A stretch of DNA of 64,000 nucleotides from Datisca glomerata (GCA_003255025.1 QANY01003844.1:620001-684000); one strand, 5' to 3'. Counted from the stretch's first letter, positions 46,860 through 57,279 are shown. Notes: generated by a model not told the origin, from the sequence alone. Translations and numbers: made by a program.

Positions 46860-47130
46860 AGAAGAATTCAGTCATGTTGTAACAACTACAATCAAACATC
46901 TACTCTATCTTGCTCCTCAGCTTTCATGGTCTTTACATCAGTTAGATATAAAGAATGTTTTCTTACACGAAATTTTACAAGAAGAGGTCTACATGTCACA
47001 AATCATCATTATTATGTTTGCAAGCTACCAAGTCACTATATGTCTCAAACAAGTACCAAGTGCTTGGTTTGAGAGGTTCATAACATTTCTACAAACAATT
47101 AGGTTTGTTGCCTCTGCTGCTGATTCCTCT
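46860..47130 (+). pseudogene. Copia-4 reverse transcriptase, first part
   Basis: LDIKNVFLHEILQEEVYM and PSAWFERFITFLQTIRFV in one frame, the middle of copia RT up to the residues before YVDD. The N-terminal RT is lost to the Ogre LTR insertion or its deletion. The reading breaks off in TCT at 47128-47130, where the CACTA element starts, and resumes without loss at 50698. Confidence 0.8.
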
Positions 47131-47600
47131 CACTACAAGAATCAAGGGCTTTAGTGACCAACATTTTGGTCGCTAAAGCCCAAAAAAGTTGACGCGAAAG
47201 GCTTTCGCGATGAACTTATGTTCGTCACAAACTTCGTAGCTTTTTCTTCGTCATCGAAAGTCTTTTGAGATGAATTTTTGGATCTCGTCGCGTTAGTCTT
47301 TAGCGACAAAAAAAGCTGGTCGCGAAAGGTTTTCGCGACGAAAATAAATTGGTCACGAAAGGCTTTCGCGATGAAAATAAATATTGGTCGCGAAAGGCTT
47401 CAGCGACAAAAAAAAAATTTGATCGCCAAAGGTTTTTCGTGACTAAAAACAATTTCGTTGCAAAAACCTTTTTGCGACCAATTTTTCTTTTCATCACAAA
47501 AAGCTTTTGCGACAAAAAAAAGTTTCATCGCAAAAACCTTTTGCCACCATTTTTTTGTTGGGAAATATTTTCGGTGACCAAATTTTACATTACAAAATAC
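47131..47600. repeat. Left terminal and subterminal repeats of the Pack-CACTA
   Basis: After the terminus, repeats of the type GGTCGCGAAAGGCTTTCGCGA recur about every 30-50 bp in both orientations (47189, 47318, 47350, 47387 and on). Many are perfect palindromes such as GCGAAAGGCTTTCGC. They are rich in CpG in an AT-rich region. Apparent protein frames on both strands here come from these repeats. Confidence 0.85.
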
Positions 47601-47764
47601 TGTAATAGTAATTAATATCACCTGTAATATCAATTAATATAATAGTTCATTACAAAATCCCTGAATCATAATTCCTTATAGGATTTGATTCACAAATGTA
47701 TCAAAATATAAGAATAGAGTATTTAAAATTTGATGTTACAACTACAAAGCTTAACAAATATTCT

Positions 47765-48010
47765 ATAGGTCATGTTTCTGTTGTTGAGGCATCATCAGGA
47801 GATGAGCATAAGCAAGTAAGCTTTGTAGTTGACTCTCCATCGACTTGATTTGTTTCTTTAGTTTTATATTTTCAACTCCAACTCGACTCTTTTTCTTGGA
47901 AGATGTCGGTGAGGCTCCATGTCCAAAACCTTTATTTCACCCAAGGACTTCTTCAACTATCTCTTTTTCGGACAAGATATGGCATCCTCAGTGACAGAAC
48001 AAGTTGCCTA
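47765..48010 (-). pseudogene. C-terminal relic of a plant En/Spm-type transposase protein
   Basis: On the minus strand: SEKEIVEEVLG, NKGFGHGASPTSSKKKSRV, then a coiled coil NIKLKKQIKSMESQLQSL ending in HDL and a stop at about 47767. The ..EVLG-x-x-x-GFGHG block followed by a Lys-rich coil resembles the end of Ptta/En/Spm (Transposase_24) proteins. Two stops precede it. It lies just inside the subterminal repeats, where the last exon of a CACTA gene belongs. Confidence 0.5.
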
Positions 48011-48342
48011 CCTATCATATTTATTGCAAAACCCAACAAGTGGCCGAATTGACCCAACCTACAAATATAATTACCAAGTTTAAATTCAAATAAGTACAAA
48101 GAAAGCTGATCATGTCCAGCCCGATCAAAATGAATAAAATAGTAAACATTGCTCCATGTTGTCCACGTTCAATTGCTAATTTATGCTATGAAATCTTATA
48201 TGTAATGTCTATGTTTCATATGGTACTAAGCAATCAAAAATTTTAAGAGCATAATAGACTTAGAAAAACTAAATTTTGTAACTAGTAAATTTCATCAAAA
48301 TTATAGCAACCAGTAAATTGCATCAAAATTACAGCAGAACAG

Positions 48343-48415
48343 AAAAAGGTCATGGTAGCTCTGACGATGATAGCCATCTAATACACAAAAAGGTCATGGT
48401 AGCTCTGACGATACT
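48343..48415. repeat. 44-bp direct duplication
   Basis: AAAAAGGTCATGGTAGCTCTGACGAT begins at 48343 and again at 48387. It lies next to the last captured exon in the Pack-CACTA. Confidence 0.75.
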
Positions 48416-48478
48416 TGGTTAGAGGCTTTTTAACTAATACCTTAGGAAGCGAAACTAAGAAAAGAGATGAATGTTTAC

Positions 48479-49829
48479 CAGAGTTAAGGCATACCGAATG
48501 AGATAATTACTAAAAGTTGCTCCTTCTGGCTACAAAATCAGAGAGATTGAAGAGCCCATCCTTAGGCCCAATTGGAAGAAAATCAAGAAAAGAAAATAAC
48601 TATTCTTTCATTAAGAGTAACAGCAACCTAGATATGGATCAAACCATTACCTGACAACCAATAAGCCGATAAAGAAGTTGTTGTAGTGCAGGTAACTGCT
48701 CCAACAACTCATCACAACCCAGCATCATTGTTCTACTATGCACCTGTTATCATAAGAAACATAATCACAATTAAGCAATTTGTTTTAGAATTGTAAATTA
48801 GCTACGCATTTACCTTGACTGATCCTGGTGATGTTTTTGTCAAACATTCTGGCTCAATGTCATACTTCAAGAGTGCATATGTCCTAACTCATGCAGAACA
48901 ATCCCAAGCTGCATTAAGAAATACGGGATTAGACCAGTTAAGGTAATCTGTGTGAGTAGTTAAGAAGCTCCTCCCTGAAGGTAGGATCTCCCTCTCTCAG
49001 TGTCCTATGAACAACTATCAAAGTCTTCAAGGCTTAAACATGGAAAGTATCATTGTATGTTAAGACTTAAACACTTAAATATGGAAAGTTTGAACTCTTA
49101 AGTTTCTATTCAGGGGGAAGGGTGAAGGAAGGGATAGATAGAGCTACTTTTTTACAACCAGAAAGTATCATTGTATGTTTTTCTGAGAACATATTCTTTG
49201 TTAGACACTTGAATGGATGTCAATACTAATGCATTACATCCAACCACTAAACTTAAGTCAACTGCATATGTCTCATTAATAGTCCTTTTAAATTTAACTT
49301 GCTAATGATAAGAGATCTTTATTATTCAGGAAACCTCTACTTGTTAAAAACCTCTAAAGCTTAAGCTTTTATACTTGTGTGTTTGAAACATTATCAATTA
49401 GAAGAGCTCCTACCATATTAATTTTTCCACTCCCCATGAACGTAGTTGGAATAAGACCAGATTAAACAATATTAATTAGAAGAGCTTCTACCATAAGTAT
49501 GTCTGTATATGTATTTTAATTCAATCTCAACAGCAAAATGCAAACTTCTAATTGGAACTAAAAGTATTCGAATAAATGTGGAATTACCAATACAAAATGC
49601 AAATCTAAATAGAGATGCATGAATGTGATTTAAAAACCAAAGGAAACGAGAACATAGATTACATAGCTATGTTTTTCCTCCATAGATCCAATGCCAAACT
49701 GACACAGAACAAATCCCGGTTTCTATAAAACAAATGTCATTAAAAAAACTCACTTCGAACATGTCGTTCTTTAGGAGGGCATTCGACATGATTGATGGCA
49801 TTCACAATGGTAATATCAAAATCCTTTAA
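48479..49829 (-). pseudogene. Captured fragment of a clathrin-assembly (ANTH, AP180/CALM-like) host gene
   Basis: ANTH proteins bind PtdIns(4,5)P2 and clathrin at forming vesicles. Five collinear pieces on the minus strand match the plant family. 49829-49754: NAINHVECPPKERHVR before a GT donor. 49032-48946: [20 protein letters not shown] after an AG acceptor. 48908-48814: DCSA-stop-VRTYAL then LLKYDIEPECLTKTSPGSVK before GT. 48743-48651: ELLEQLPALQQLLYRLIGCQ between AG and GT. 48529-48479: PEGATFSNYLIRYALTL between AG and GT. Introns are retained, so capture was at the DNA level. Damage: TGG to TGA in DCSAW, and a ~30-bp loss before LLKYD; the exon pieces coding the parts between HVR and TLI, and after HR, are missing. 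Not functional as ANTH. Confidence 0.88.
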
Positions 49830-50029
49830 CCAAAAAAGAAACAATGAGCAAAAAATAGAGTTCCTTTCAAACCAAATTACAATTCAACAAAAAAAGAAAA
49901 GATACAGAAGTAAAGGGTTGTTCCCAATAAGATCAGACGAGGAAGATGTAAGTATGAAGAAATTCCAAAAGGGGCATTGAAAATTTAATACCTGGTATTT
50001 GATAGTCGAACGAAGAAAAAAAATGAGGT

Positions 50030-50350
50030 CTAATGGCTACTGAGAGAGAAACTGACAGAGCGAGAGAGAGCGAAGAGTGTACCTGAAGAGGGTTCTGAAA
50101 AGGAGAAGTAAGAAGGGAAGAAGGAGAAAGAAGAACGAAGAAATGTAAGAGGACAGGAGGGAGACGACTGACGAGGTTGAAGGAGACAACTGACGAGGTT
50201 GAGGGAGATGACTGACAAGGGTTCTGTAACTTGAAATTTAGACGAGGTTGAAGGAGATGACTGACGAGGGAGACGAGGGAGACGAGGAAGACTGTAATCT
50301 GTAATTTATATGAGGTTGAGGGAGAAGAGAAAGGAGGCTTAACTCTGTCG
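50030..50350 (-). promoter_or_regulatory. CT-rich leader region of the Pack-CACTA (minus strand)
   Basis: The minus strand is rich in CTCTCT and TCGTCAGT(C/T)-type repeats (CCTCGTCAG recurs at about 50170-50290). This is like a plant 5' leader just inside the 5' terminus. Short frames here on the minus strand are Ser/Leu-rich by-products. A promoter is inferred from position only. Confidence 0.35.
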
Positions 50351-50399
50351 CGGGTGTAGGGAGGGGGGAATCAGTCCTGCGCGCAGTGAGGACAGTAGT

Positions 50400-50694
50400 T
50401 TTAGGTTTCCATCTATGGCGACGAAAATAGTAGTTCATCGGCCAAAGTCTTACTTTTTCCGACCAACATATAATATGGTCGCGAAAAGTCCTACTTTTAA
50501 CAACAAACATATAATTTGTCACAAAAATTATGATTTTTATCGACAAAATTTGAATTTTCGTTGGCAAAAGCCTGAGAAAAATATATGAGTCTTTGGCGAC
50601 CAACAAAAGTTTTGGTCGTAAAAGGAGGCTTTTAGCCATGAAATTAATTTCGTGACTAAAAGTTTGGTCGCTAAAAGTGATTTTTCTTGTAGTG
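50400..50694. repeat. Right terminal and subterminal repeats of the Pack-CACTA
   Basis: GGTCGCGAAAAGT, TTGGTCGCTAAAAG and related copies in both orientations, ending TTCTTGTAGTG. It is the counterpart of the left array, though more diverged. Confidence 0.8.
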
Positions 50695-50697
50695 TCT

Positions 50698-51640
50698 ATG
50701 TTCATTTACAAATGTGGTGATTCTTTAATCTACTTATTACCATATGTAGATGATATAATTATCACACGTCATGACGATCATCTCACTGCTGACATCATCA
50801 ATCAACTGAAAACTGAATTTGAAATAACTGATTTGGGATCAACAAAGTATTTCTTGGCACTTCAAATTCAATAAACTCCTTCAATTATCTTTGTGAGTCA
50901 ACAAAGGTTTATATTAAATCTCTTAGATAAAGTTGGATTATCAAATGTCAAGCCATGCAATACACCCAAATATCTATGGTTCCCAAGCATTCTTACTGTC
51001 TGATCCTTCTGAGTATAGAACTTTGGTTAAAGGTTTAAAATATTTAACTCTTACCATACAAGACATGAACTTTGATGTTAACAAAGTTTGTTAGTTCATA
51101 CATAATCCTACTTCTGTTCAACTATCAACAGTCAAGAGAATTTAAAGATATCTCAAAGAATCTTCTTCCTTGATATCTTGTATAAGAAGATATCTATATA
51201 AATGCATTCATGGATTCAGGTTGGGTTGGTGATACTGTGAGTTTTCCAATTTTCTTGGTTCGAATCCTATCTCACAGTCTGCTAATAGTTAATCCGTAGT
51301 TGCTAAACTAGCAACATAAGCATAATATAGGTCCTCAGTAACTACATCTCCGCAGAATTATCTATAGTTATTGACATACTTGCATATTCCTCTAACTCAG
51401 CCTCCCCAATTATGGTGTGATAGTGTATCTACTATTTTCTTAGCTCAAAATGATTGTTTCCATGCCAAGACAAAACATATAGAGATAGACTATCACTGCC
51501 ATAGAGAAAGTTGCAAGAAATGAGCTACGTTTGTACTCAAGATCAACTAGCAGATTTGTTTACCAAGCATTTCTCTCTTCTTCACAATTCCTCTCATTGA
51601 GATCCAAACTTCTCCTATCTGTAAATAGTATTAGTTTGAG
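50698..51640 (+). pseudogene. Copia-4 reverse transcriptase second part and RNase H
   Basis: MFIYKCGDSLIYLLPYVDD with both catalytic aspartates (50743-50754), IIITRHDD and TEFEITDLGSTKYFLALQIQ (open to 50872). After frameshifts the RNase H traces follow: LWCDSVSTIFLAQ and HAKTKHIEIDYH (about 51410-51495). The end has a LADL-like TKHFS stretch, then the polypurine tract TTGAGGGGCA before the 3' LTR. Confidence 0.85.
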
Positions 51641-51645
51641 GGGCA

Positions 51646-51896
51646 TGTTAGCTAGTATTATTAATATCAGTGTCCACGGATATTACTAACAGCCTTTGTG
51701 TAGTTTGCATATTAGTTAGTATAACTTCTTTTCCCTCTCATAATTAATTTGTTAGTAGCTAAATTATTCTTTGTATATATATGTATCATATATTGAATTA
51801 CAAAGGTTAATGAGAATAATACTCTTTATACCAGATTCTCCCTTCTTCTCGGCTTCTTATTCTCCTAAATTCTCTGAGTTTCAAGAACTTCAACAA
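51646..51896 (+). repeat. Copia-4 3' LTR (3' limit approximate)
   Basis: Starts TGTTAGCTAGTATTATTAATATC after the polypurine tract and ends near TTCAACA. A TATA-rich stretch (51773-51795) is specific to this copy. A short open frame at 51771-52043 is a by-product. Confidence 0.7.
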
Positions 51897-53339
51897 GTTT
51901 TTTGTTTACCGAATGGATCTGAGTTCATCTACATGGTAAAACATGTTACGATCGATCTCAATCTATATATAGCACCTATATACGGCTTTTATATTTGGCT
52001 TCTCTATATTATTTCAAGTTTCTTTTTGGGATTTGAAATGTAACGAAGGGAATTTAATTAGGCCATCCAAGAGTACGTGCAAGAATGATTAAGGAAAAAA
52101 TAATGTTAGAGAGAAGTTTCATAAAATTGATAGGTAACCTGTACGATGGTAGATAAAACATTGTGTTAGCATAAAAAAAATGGTTCGTTTTATTGTTGCT
52201 TTAAAAAGATTTTGTCTCAACATATATTCGCCTAATTTGTCATCGTAAAAGATCCGACATTAAACTGTCGTGAGTAAACATGTATATGACTGTTACGAAC
52301 TTTCTTGGAATCTTTATTAATTAATTGTTAACTGGGTAAATTCTCGTCTTGATAATCTTGCTTTAACCGGTAATATCCAATCCAAAGATGAAATTTGTAA
52401 CTAAATAAGAAAACTAGTGTATCTATTGAATATTCAAGTTAATGAAAAAATGGGTAAAATAGTGTAAAATAAGGAGAGAAACCAACTCATTTTTAATGCT
52501 TTTTTTTGCAATGATTATAAATGCTATGTGATTGGATATATTACGATTCAAACCCATGAACAGGACTTTATGATGTAAGTGTGAAAGCTTAAGTATTTAA
52601 TCAACTTCAACCTCATTTTTAACAGTCATGACCATTTTTTCACATAGATTTTGTCGATCGCATACCTTTATTGTAATTAAGAGTTCTTGAATGTTACTAA
52701 CGATTAGATGAATGACCCAGAGAAGTCCAAAGTCAATATCTAGCACATAACTTGGGCAATCAGGGGAAAATGTGTTGCGTAAAACTATACAGGGTATTTC
52801 ATGATAAATTTTGGCTAAAGAGAAAAAGAAGAGAGAACTTTTTAACACTTCTAAAGTTAAAGACCTTATCTATATCGCACTGTCATCAAGATAAAAGGCA
52901 CACATTGCATCCACAATTACCATTTTCTAAGATATACACACAAATAAAACTTATTTTCTTCAAGATAAAAGCCATACTTTTACAAGGTGTTACACGCACT
53001 AGGCCAGACCACATCCATGTCACTTCTTAAGCTTGAAATTTTGTCTGTTTAACTTAATACTAATAATTCAATTGAGATATACTGTCCATTGAAATTGGAC
53101 ATAACATTTTATTATTTTATCCTAAGCAATCTTGTCATCCTTATATTCAAGTGCTAAGCGAAGAACAACAAATTTTCATTATTGAGGTAATACGGTCGAC
53201 TTAATAATTTCTTGGAACAAATAATTTAGTTTGGCATGAACATATAATGGTAATGTTTTTCCTATTTGATAAACATATAATAATTTCTTGGAACAAAAAA
53301 TTTATGTACGTATGGCAAATAGATTGAAAAAATTAATAT
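51897..53339. other. Unassigned sequence
   Basis: No known domain or element end was found on either strand. Short frames at 52597-52848 (minus) and 52752-53030 (plus) overlap antisense and show no family features. Confidence 0.4.
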
Positions 53340-53639
53340 ATGTTTCACCTCTTTCAACAATTAATGTCTTTTCGTGCACATCGTTTTACCAAAATTTCTT
53401 CGTTTAACAGTATTGAAGATGAAGGCAAAGCAACAGCTCGAGCTTGCTGCCTCTCTCACTGTCTTTCTCATGCAGAAAATCTATCCATTCCATGCAGGAA
53501 CTCGAGCTCCCCATGCAAGGTTAATGACATAAAGCAACAATCCAAGTCAGCAGCTTACTTATCCACATCACCTAACAAATCACTCTCACATGATTGGTCA
53601 ATCAAGAATCCTAGAGGCCTTAACGAATCGACCACGTAA
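53340..53639 (+). CDS. Unrecognised 99-residue reading frame
   Basis: Opens MFHLFQQLMSFRAHRF and is rich in Ser, Ala and Cys (ACCLSHCLSHAENLS). It has no signal peptide, membrane helix or known motif. Composition is less AT-biased than its surroundings. It lies upstream of the Copia-5 LTR portion and could be old host sequence or chance. No function assigned. Confidence 0.2.
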   Translation: MFHLFQQLMSFRAHRFTKISSFNSIEDEGKATARACCLSHCLSHAENLSIPCRNSSSPCKVNDIKQQSKSAAYLSTSPNKSLSHDWSIKNPRGLNESTT

Positions 53640-53863
53640 AGCTTGCTTCTTGGTCATGGAGAGAATAATATAGTTAGCCAATGATCGATGATGATTGTGA
53701 CCATATAGATTCTTTTGATTATCCATTCTTATTATTTTATAATTATTTCTTCATGTATAAATATCATTGTAGATTATATTTGAAAGTTAGTGAAAACCGT
53801 TTTGGCAAGCAAACCATCTTCCTCTTCTTCTTGCTTTTCTCTTTGCTACTCTTTGTTTTCTCA
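53640..53863 (+). repeat. Copia-5 LTR, 3' part (5' limit unknown)
   Basis: Sequence directly before a perfect copia primer site. It contains TATAAATA (about 53756) and a pyrimidine-rich CTTCCTCTTCTTCTTGC leader, and ends TTTTCTCA. No second copy lies in the window, so the start is not fixed. Confidence 0.55.
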
Positions 53864-53865
53864 CT

Positions 53866-53877
53866 TGGTATCAGAGC
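53866..53877 (+). promoter_or_regulatory. Copia-5 primer-binding site
   Basis: TGGTATCAGAGC, complementary to initiator tRNA-Met, 2 bp after the LTR end and 8 bp before the gag ATG. Confidence 0.85.
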
Positions 53878-53885
53878 TAGTCTCC

Positions 53886-54482
53886 ATGGCCAATATCTTA
53901 GGAACGAATGAAAATGCAGCTGCAAACCCCATTTCCACTCCTGCTGGTAATGTACCTCAAGCTATTCAAGCTGAAAATACTCATAGTTCCCGTAATGCCA
54001 CTGTACAAAATCCTATCTTCAACCAGTTGCCTTCTCTCCCGAACATGCTTCCAAACAACATGATCACAATATCTATTTAACTTGGTAGAAAAAATTATAT
54101 TTTCTAGAAGTCTCAAATTTTACCAATAGTGAGAGCATATGATTTAGAACAATATATATATATCATTTAGTTACTGTGCTAGAGGAATTCATTCAAAATC
54201 CTTTTTATGTTTTTGCAACAACAAATGGACAACAAACAATTACAATTGAGTCCCCCTTTGTCATTAACCTTACTTTCATAAGCTAGAGGAGGACTGACCA
54301 GCATTTAATAAGGTGGCTATTATCATCAATTACTGAGATCATGTTTGGACTTTGTTGTTAGATGTCAAAGTTTTCATAATGTGTGGAGAGCTTTGGAGCA
54401 AATATTCACCTCTCAATCGAAGGCAATAACCATGCAGCTAAGGTATTAACTCCAAACTGTCAAAAAATGAGCTCTAGTATCT
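53886..54482 (+). pseudogene. Copia-5 gag, truncated
   Basis: Starts MANILGTNENAAANP at 53886 and is open to 54078, then continues through stops and shifts: GRKNYIF.KSQILPIVRAYDL, EEFIQNPF, WLLSSITEIMFG, SFHNVWRALEQIFTSQSK and QLR. These are the landmarks of copia gag. It stops at about 54482, where LINE sequence follows in place of the rest of gag and pol. Confidence 0.75.
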
Positions 54483-54815
54483 ATGGTTGACAGAATTTCT
54501 TGCAGAATTAAGGCCTATGAAGCTAAACACCTATCATTTGCAAGGAGACATCACCTCATCCAATCTGTTCTCTTGGCCATTCAAAGCTTCTGGGTAGGGT
54601 TACTCATCCTTTCCAAAATGATCCTCAATGACATCCAGGCCATTATCAGGAAATAACTTTGGTTAGGTAATGTTATGAGACATGTCAACTCTTAGGTTGA
54701 TTGATCGGTGGTGCGTCAGCCTAAAGAAAGTGGGGGTCTTGGCCTTAAGGACCTTATGACTTGAAATCTTACAACTATTGCCAAGCATATTTTGTTTCTC
54801 ATCCCCAACCCGTTT
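54483..54815 (+). mobile_element. LINE (non-LTR) reverse transcriptase C-terminal fragment
   Basis: LVDRISCRIKAYEAKHLSFA, RRHHLIQSVLLAIQSFW, ILSKMILNDIQAIIRK, then RQPKESGGLGLKDLMT and AKHILFLIPNPFG. This run matches the end of plant LINE RTs, in the segment after the catalytic core up to the RVT zinc-binding region. In-frame stops occur at two or three places. It abuts copia gag directly; no endonuclease or RT core is present. Confidence 0.8.
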
Positions 54816-55266
54816 GGTTGTTCTGACATTACGTCTGTCCATTTATGTTCTCACGTGCTTCTTGAAGACATGCGACGTAGTTTTTTTAGGCCATTTTTTG
54901 ATTGTTTGCTACCAATGGTGGTTTTTCATTTGCTTTCTGTCGTTACGTTCTTCTATTCCATTTTACAAATTCTTTATGGTTATCAAGCAACACTTTTTTT
55001 GTCAGTTTGCCGCCAATGATGATTACTCCTCCTTCATTTCCTTCCTTTACTTTCACTAAGAGCTCATTGATAGAGTTTTTTCCCTTCTCTTCACTACGAG
55101 CTCATTGATAGAGTTTCTCTCGTCTCTTCATTTTTCTTTTCCTTTTCTCGTACATTAAGATCTATGACAGGAAATATTGTACAAGAATAATAATATAATA
55201 ATTTATCGAAATGAGCAAGAAATGCGTATACCATTTCATATTTCATCGCAGTAGTTTGATGCCCCA
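54816..55266. other. Spacer with two outlying repeat units
   Basis: No gene. Two pieces like the 37-bp unit (GAGCTCATTGATAGAGTTT) occur at about 55061 and 55098, 37 bp apart, ahead of the main array. Confidence 0.5.
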
Positions 55267-55488
55267 CATTCATTGACAGGGTTTCTCCCGTTTTTTTTAC
55301 TACGAGCTAATTGGAGAGTTCCTCTCATTTTCTTTGCTATGAGCTCATTGGAGAGTTTCTCTCATTTTTTTTACTACGGGCTCATTCGAGAGTTCCTCTC
55401 TTTTTCTTTGTTGCGAGCTCACTGGAGAGTTTCTCCCATTTTCTTCACTATGGACTCTTTGGTAGAGTCTCTCTTGTTTCCTTATTTT
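55267..55488 (+). repeat. Tandem array, six 37-bp units
   Basis: Units begin at 55267, 55304, 55341, 55378, 55415 and 55452, exactly 37 bp apart. The core is GAGCTCATTGGAGAGTTTCT. The open frame of 170 codons crossing this array (55273-55785) is caused by the repeat, since 37 is not a multiple of three and its peptides change frame without a consistent motif. Confidence 0.9.
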
Positions 55489-55903
55489 TCTTTTTCCTTC
55501 TCTTGTTTTGTATATTTCCTTTGTATTTATGCTTCAATCAATAAGAATCACTTTCTTTGTACAAATTTTCTTCTATTAAACTCCCTTTTATTGTACTTCA
55601 TTCTTTCTTCAAAGACTTTAGCAAAAATTTTAGAGATCAGAATCTGTTCCCATACCAACTTCAAGCTTTCAACAGAATCCGTTCTTGAAAACTTAAGAAA
55701 GTTTTGGCTCTCAGTTCTCTTGAGAATACCTATTCTAGTAGTAGAATCTGTTGTCAAACATTTCAAGTTCAGATTTCTTTTGTAACAGAATCTATTCTGG
55801 TGACTTCGACCTTTGCTAGAGAACAAATATTTTTCCTACAGTGAAATCCATGCCCGTGGATGAGACTTTAATTTCCTTTAGGAGTAAGAACTTATGAACC
55901 GCT

Positions 55904-56175
55904 CGTTCCAAATGATGTAGGTTCAAATAAAGAACCATGGCATGTCTTCATTTTGAAAGAAATGACTTACGAACTGCCCATTTTCTTTTGAGAGGAGGAC
56001 TTAGGTTCAAATAAAGAACCATGTCCATGTTTTCTTTAAGAGTTGATTTATGAATTGCCTGCTTCTAAAGACTTAGGTTCAAATAAAGAAACATGGCACC
56101 GTCTTCATTCTGAGAGATTGTCATACGAACTACCCGCTCCCAATGACATAGGTCCAAATAAAGAACCATAACCTC
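55904..56175 (+). repeat. Tandem array, four ~75-bp units
   Basis: AGGTTCAAATAAAGAACCAT recurs at 55920, 56003, 56075 and 56150 (spacing 83, 72, 75). Each copy is preceded by a CTTA(C/T)GAACTGCCCGCT-like stretch. Units vary in length. Confidence 0.85.
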
Positions 56176-56720
56176 GTTTTACTTTTAGAATATGTGTGCC
56201 CCCGTTTCCTTCGAGTTATCCACTTTTACAGACTTTGGCTTTTGCTTGTATTGTTCAAAGCTTTATGACATGCTCATTCTCAAGGACTTAGGCAAAAGAA
56301 CCCTGTTTAATTTTCACATTTTAGAGAGATGGTTTTTCCTGAACATTAATGAGATGATCTTTTCCATTTTCTAATGCATCGCTGGACTTGTGGCTTCTTC
56401 TTTTTTCCCTTTCTTCTTGAGCTTGCAATTTTCCTTTTCTAAACACTTAGTAAAAATTTGCACACACTTAATTTTTTTGGCTACCCGCTTGCTTATACAT
56501 GATCATTTTCTAAGTTTGTTCAAAAGATTATAACAAAATTTACTTTGTTGAACTTATAGCAATTTAATCCAGGCATGGATCCGCTTATGTCTTCTTCGAC
56601 CCGTTCGCTTTCACATTGTCTCTATTTTGCATAATTCAGTTATTGACCAGTTTTAAGTTTTTATTCTCCTTCATTTATCCGTTCTAGAAGACATTTCTCA
56701 CTCTTAGTTTCCTTTCAAGA

Positions 56721-57210
56721 GTAAGACTTATGAAAAGTCCCTCCCAAGGACATACGACATTGGTTTCATCTGAGAATAGGACTTATAAATCATCACTCCC
56801 AAAGACTTAAGTCCTTAGTTCTTTTTTAGAGAAGGACTTATGAATCGCCCCTCCCAAGAACTTATGTCTTTAGTTCTTTTTAAGAGTAGAACTTATAAAT
56901 CGCCCCTCCCAAGGACTCACGTCCCATAGTTCCTTCCGAGAGTAGGACTTACGAATTTCCCCTCCTAAGAACTTACTCTCTTAGTTCTTTCTAAGAGTAG
57001 GACTTATAAATTACCCCTCCCAATGACTTATGCCCTTTGTTCATTATGAGAGTAGAACTTATGAAATGTCCCTCCCAAAGACTTACGCCCTTGGTTCCTT
57101 CTGAGAGTAGGACTTATGAAATGCTCCTCCCAAGGACCTACACCCTTTGTTCCTTCTTAGAGTAGGACTTTAGAAATGCCCCTCCCAAGGACTTACATCC
57201 TAATTTCCGT
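56721..57210 (+). repeat. Tandem array, nine 55-bp units
   Basis: GTAGGACTTA-type starts at 56721, 56776, 56831, 56886, 56942, 56997, 57052, 57107 and 57162, that is spacing 55 with one 56. Each unit carries CCCCTCCCAAGGACTTA and a TTAGTTCCTT-like end. The regular spacing with varied bases means an old but length-stable array. Confidence 0.92.
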
Positions 57211-57279
57211 TGTTGTTGAATAAGAGAGAAAGTTAACACCAAGTATTTGTCTTGTAAGTAGTCTACACGTTATCATGTC

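Larger units (their letters stand above)
47131..50694 (-). mobile_element. Pack-CACTA transposon with exact ends and 3-bp TSD
   Basis: Left end CACTACAAGAATCAAGGG, right end complement CACTACAAGAAAAATCAC: an 11-bp perfect terminal inverted repeat. TCT flanks it on both sides (47128-47130 and 50695-50697), and the copia RT reading frame continues across the site when the element and one TCT are left out. Inside are palindromic subterminal repeats at both ends, a transposase C-terminal relic (47765-48010, minus), a captured multi-exon ANTH-domain gene fragment (48479-49829, minus), and a CT-rich leader (50030-50350). It lacks a TNP2 gene, so it is non-autonomous and would need a helper. Confidence 0.9.
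44558..51896 (+). mobile_element. Copia-4: Ty1/copia element carrying two later insertions
   Basis: LTR pair at 44558-about 44815 and 51646-about 51896. The interior reads gag, then after a large loss RT and RNase H. An inverted Ogre LTR fragment (45950-46850) occupies the place of protease-integrase, and a complete CACTA transposon (47131-50694) splits the RT. The LTRs have diverged strongly (TGTTGGCTGCTATTAATAATACC against TGTTAGCTAGTATTATTAATATC), so this is an old copy. A target duplication could not be found. Confidence 0.8.

Noticed and set aside
47300..47633. Overlapping frames on both strands rich in KAFA/FRDQ-like repeats
   Set aside because: Products of the palindromic subterminal repeats of the CACTA element.
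53340..53639. Possible small host gene
   Set aside because: Kept only as a low-confidence frame: no motif, no splice or promoter support, next to a copia LTR.
55273..55785. 170-codon open frame with Ser/Leu/Phe-rich, membrane-like sequence
   Set aside because: It is generated by the 37-bp tandem array and T-rich sequence; no domain, and the repeat changes frame at every unit.
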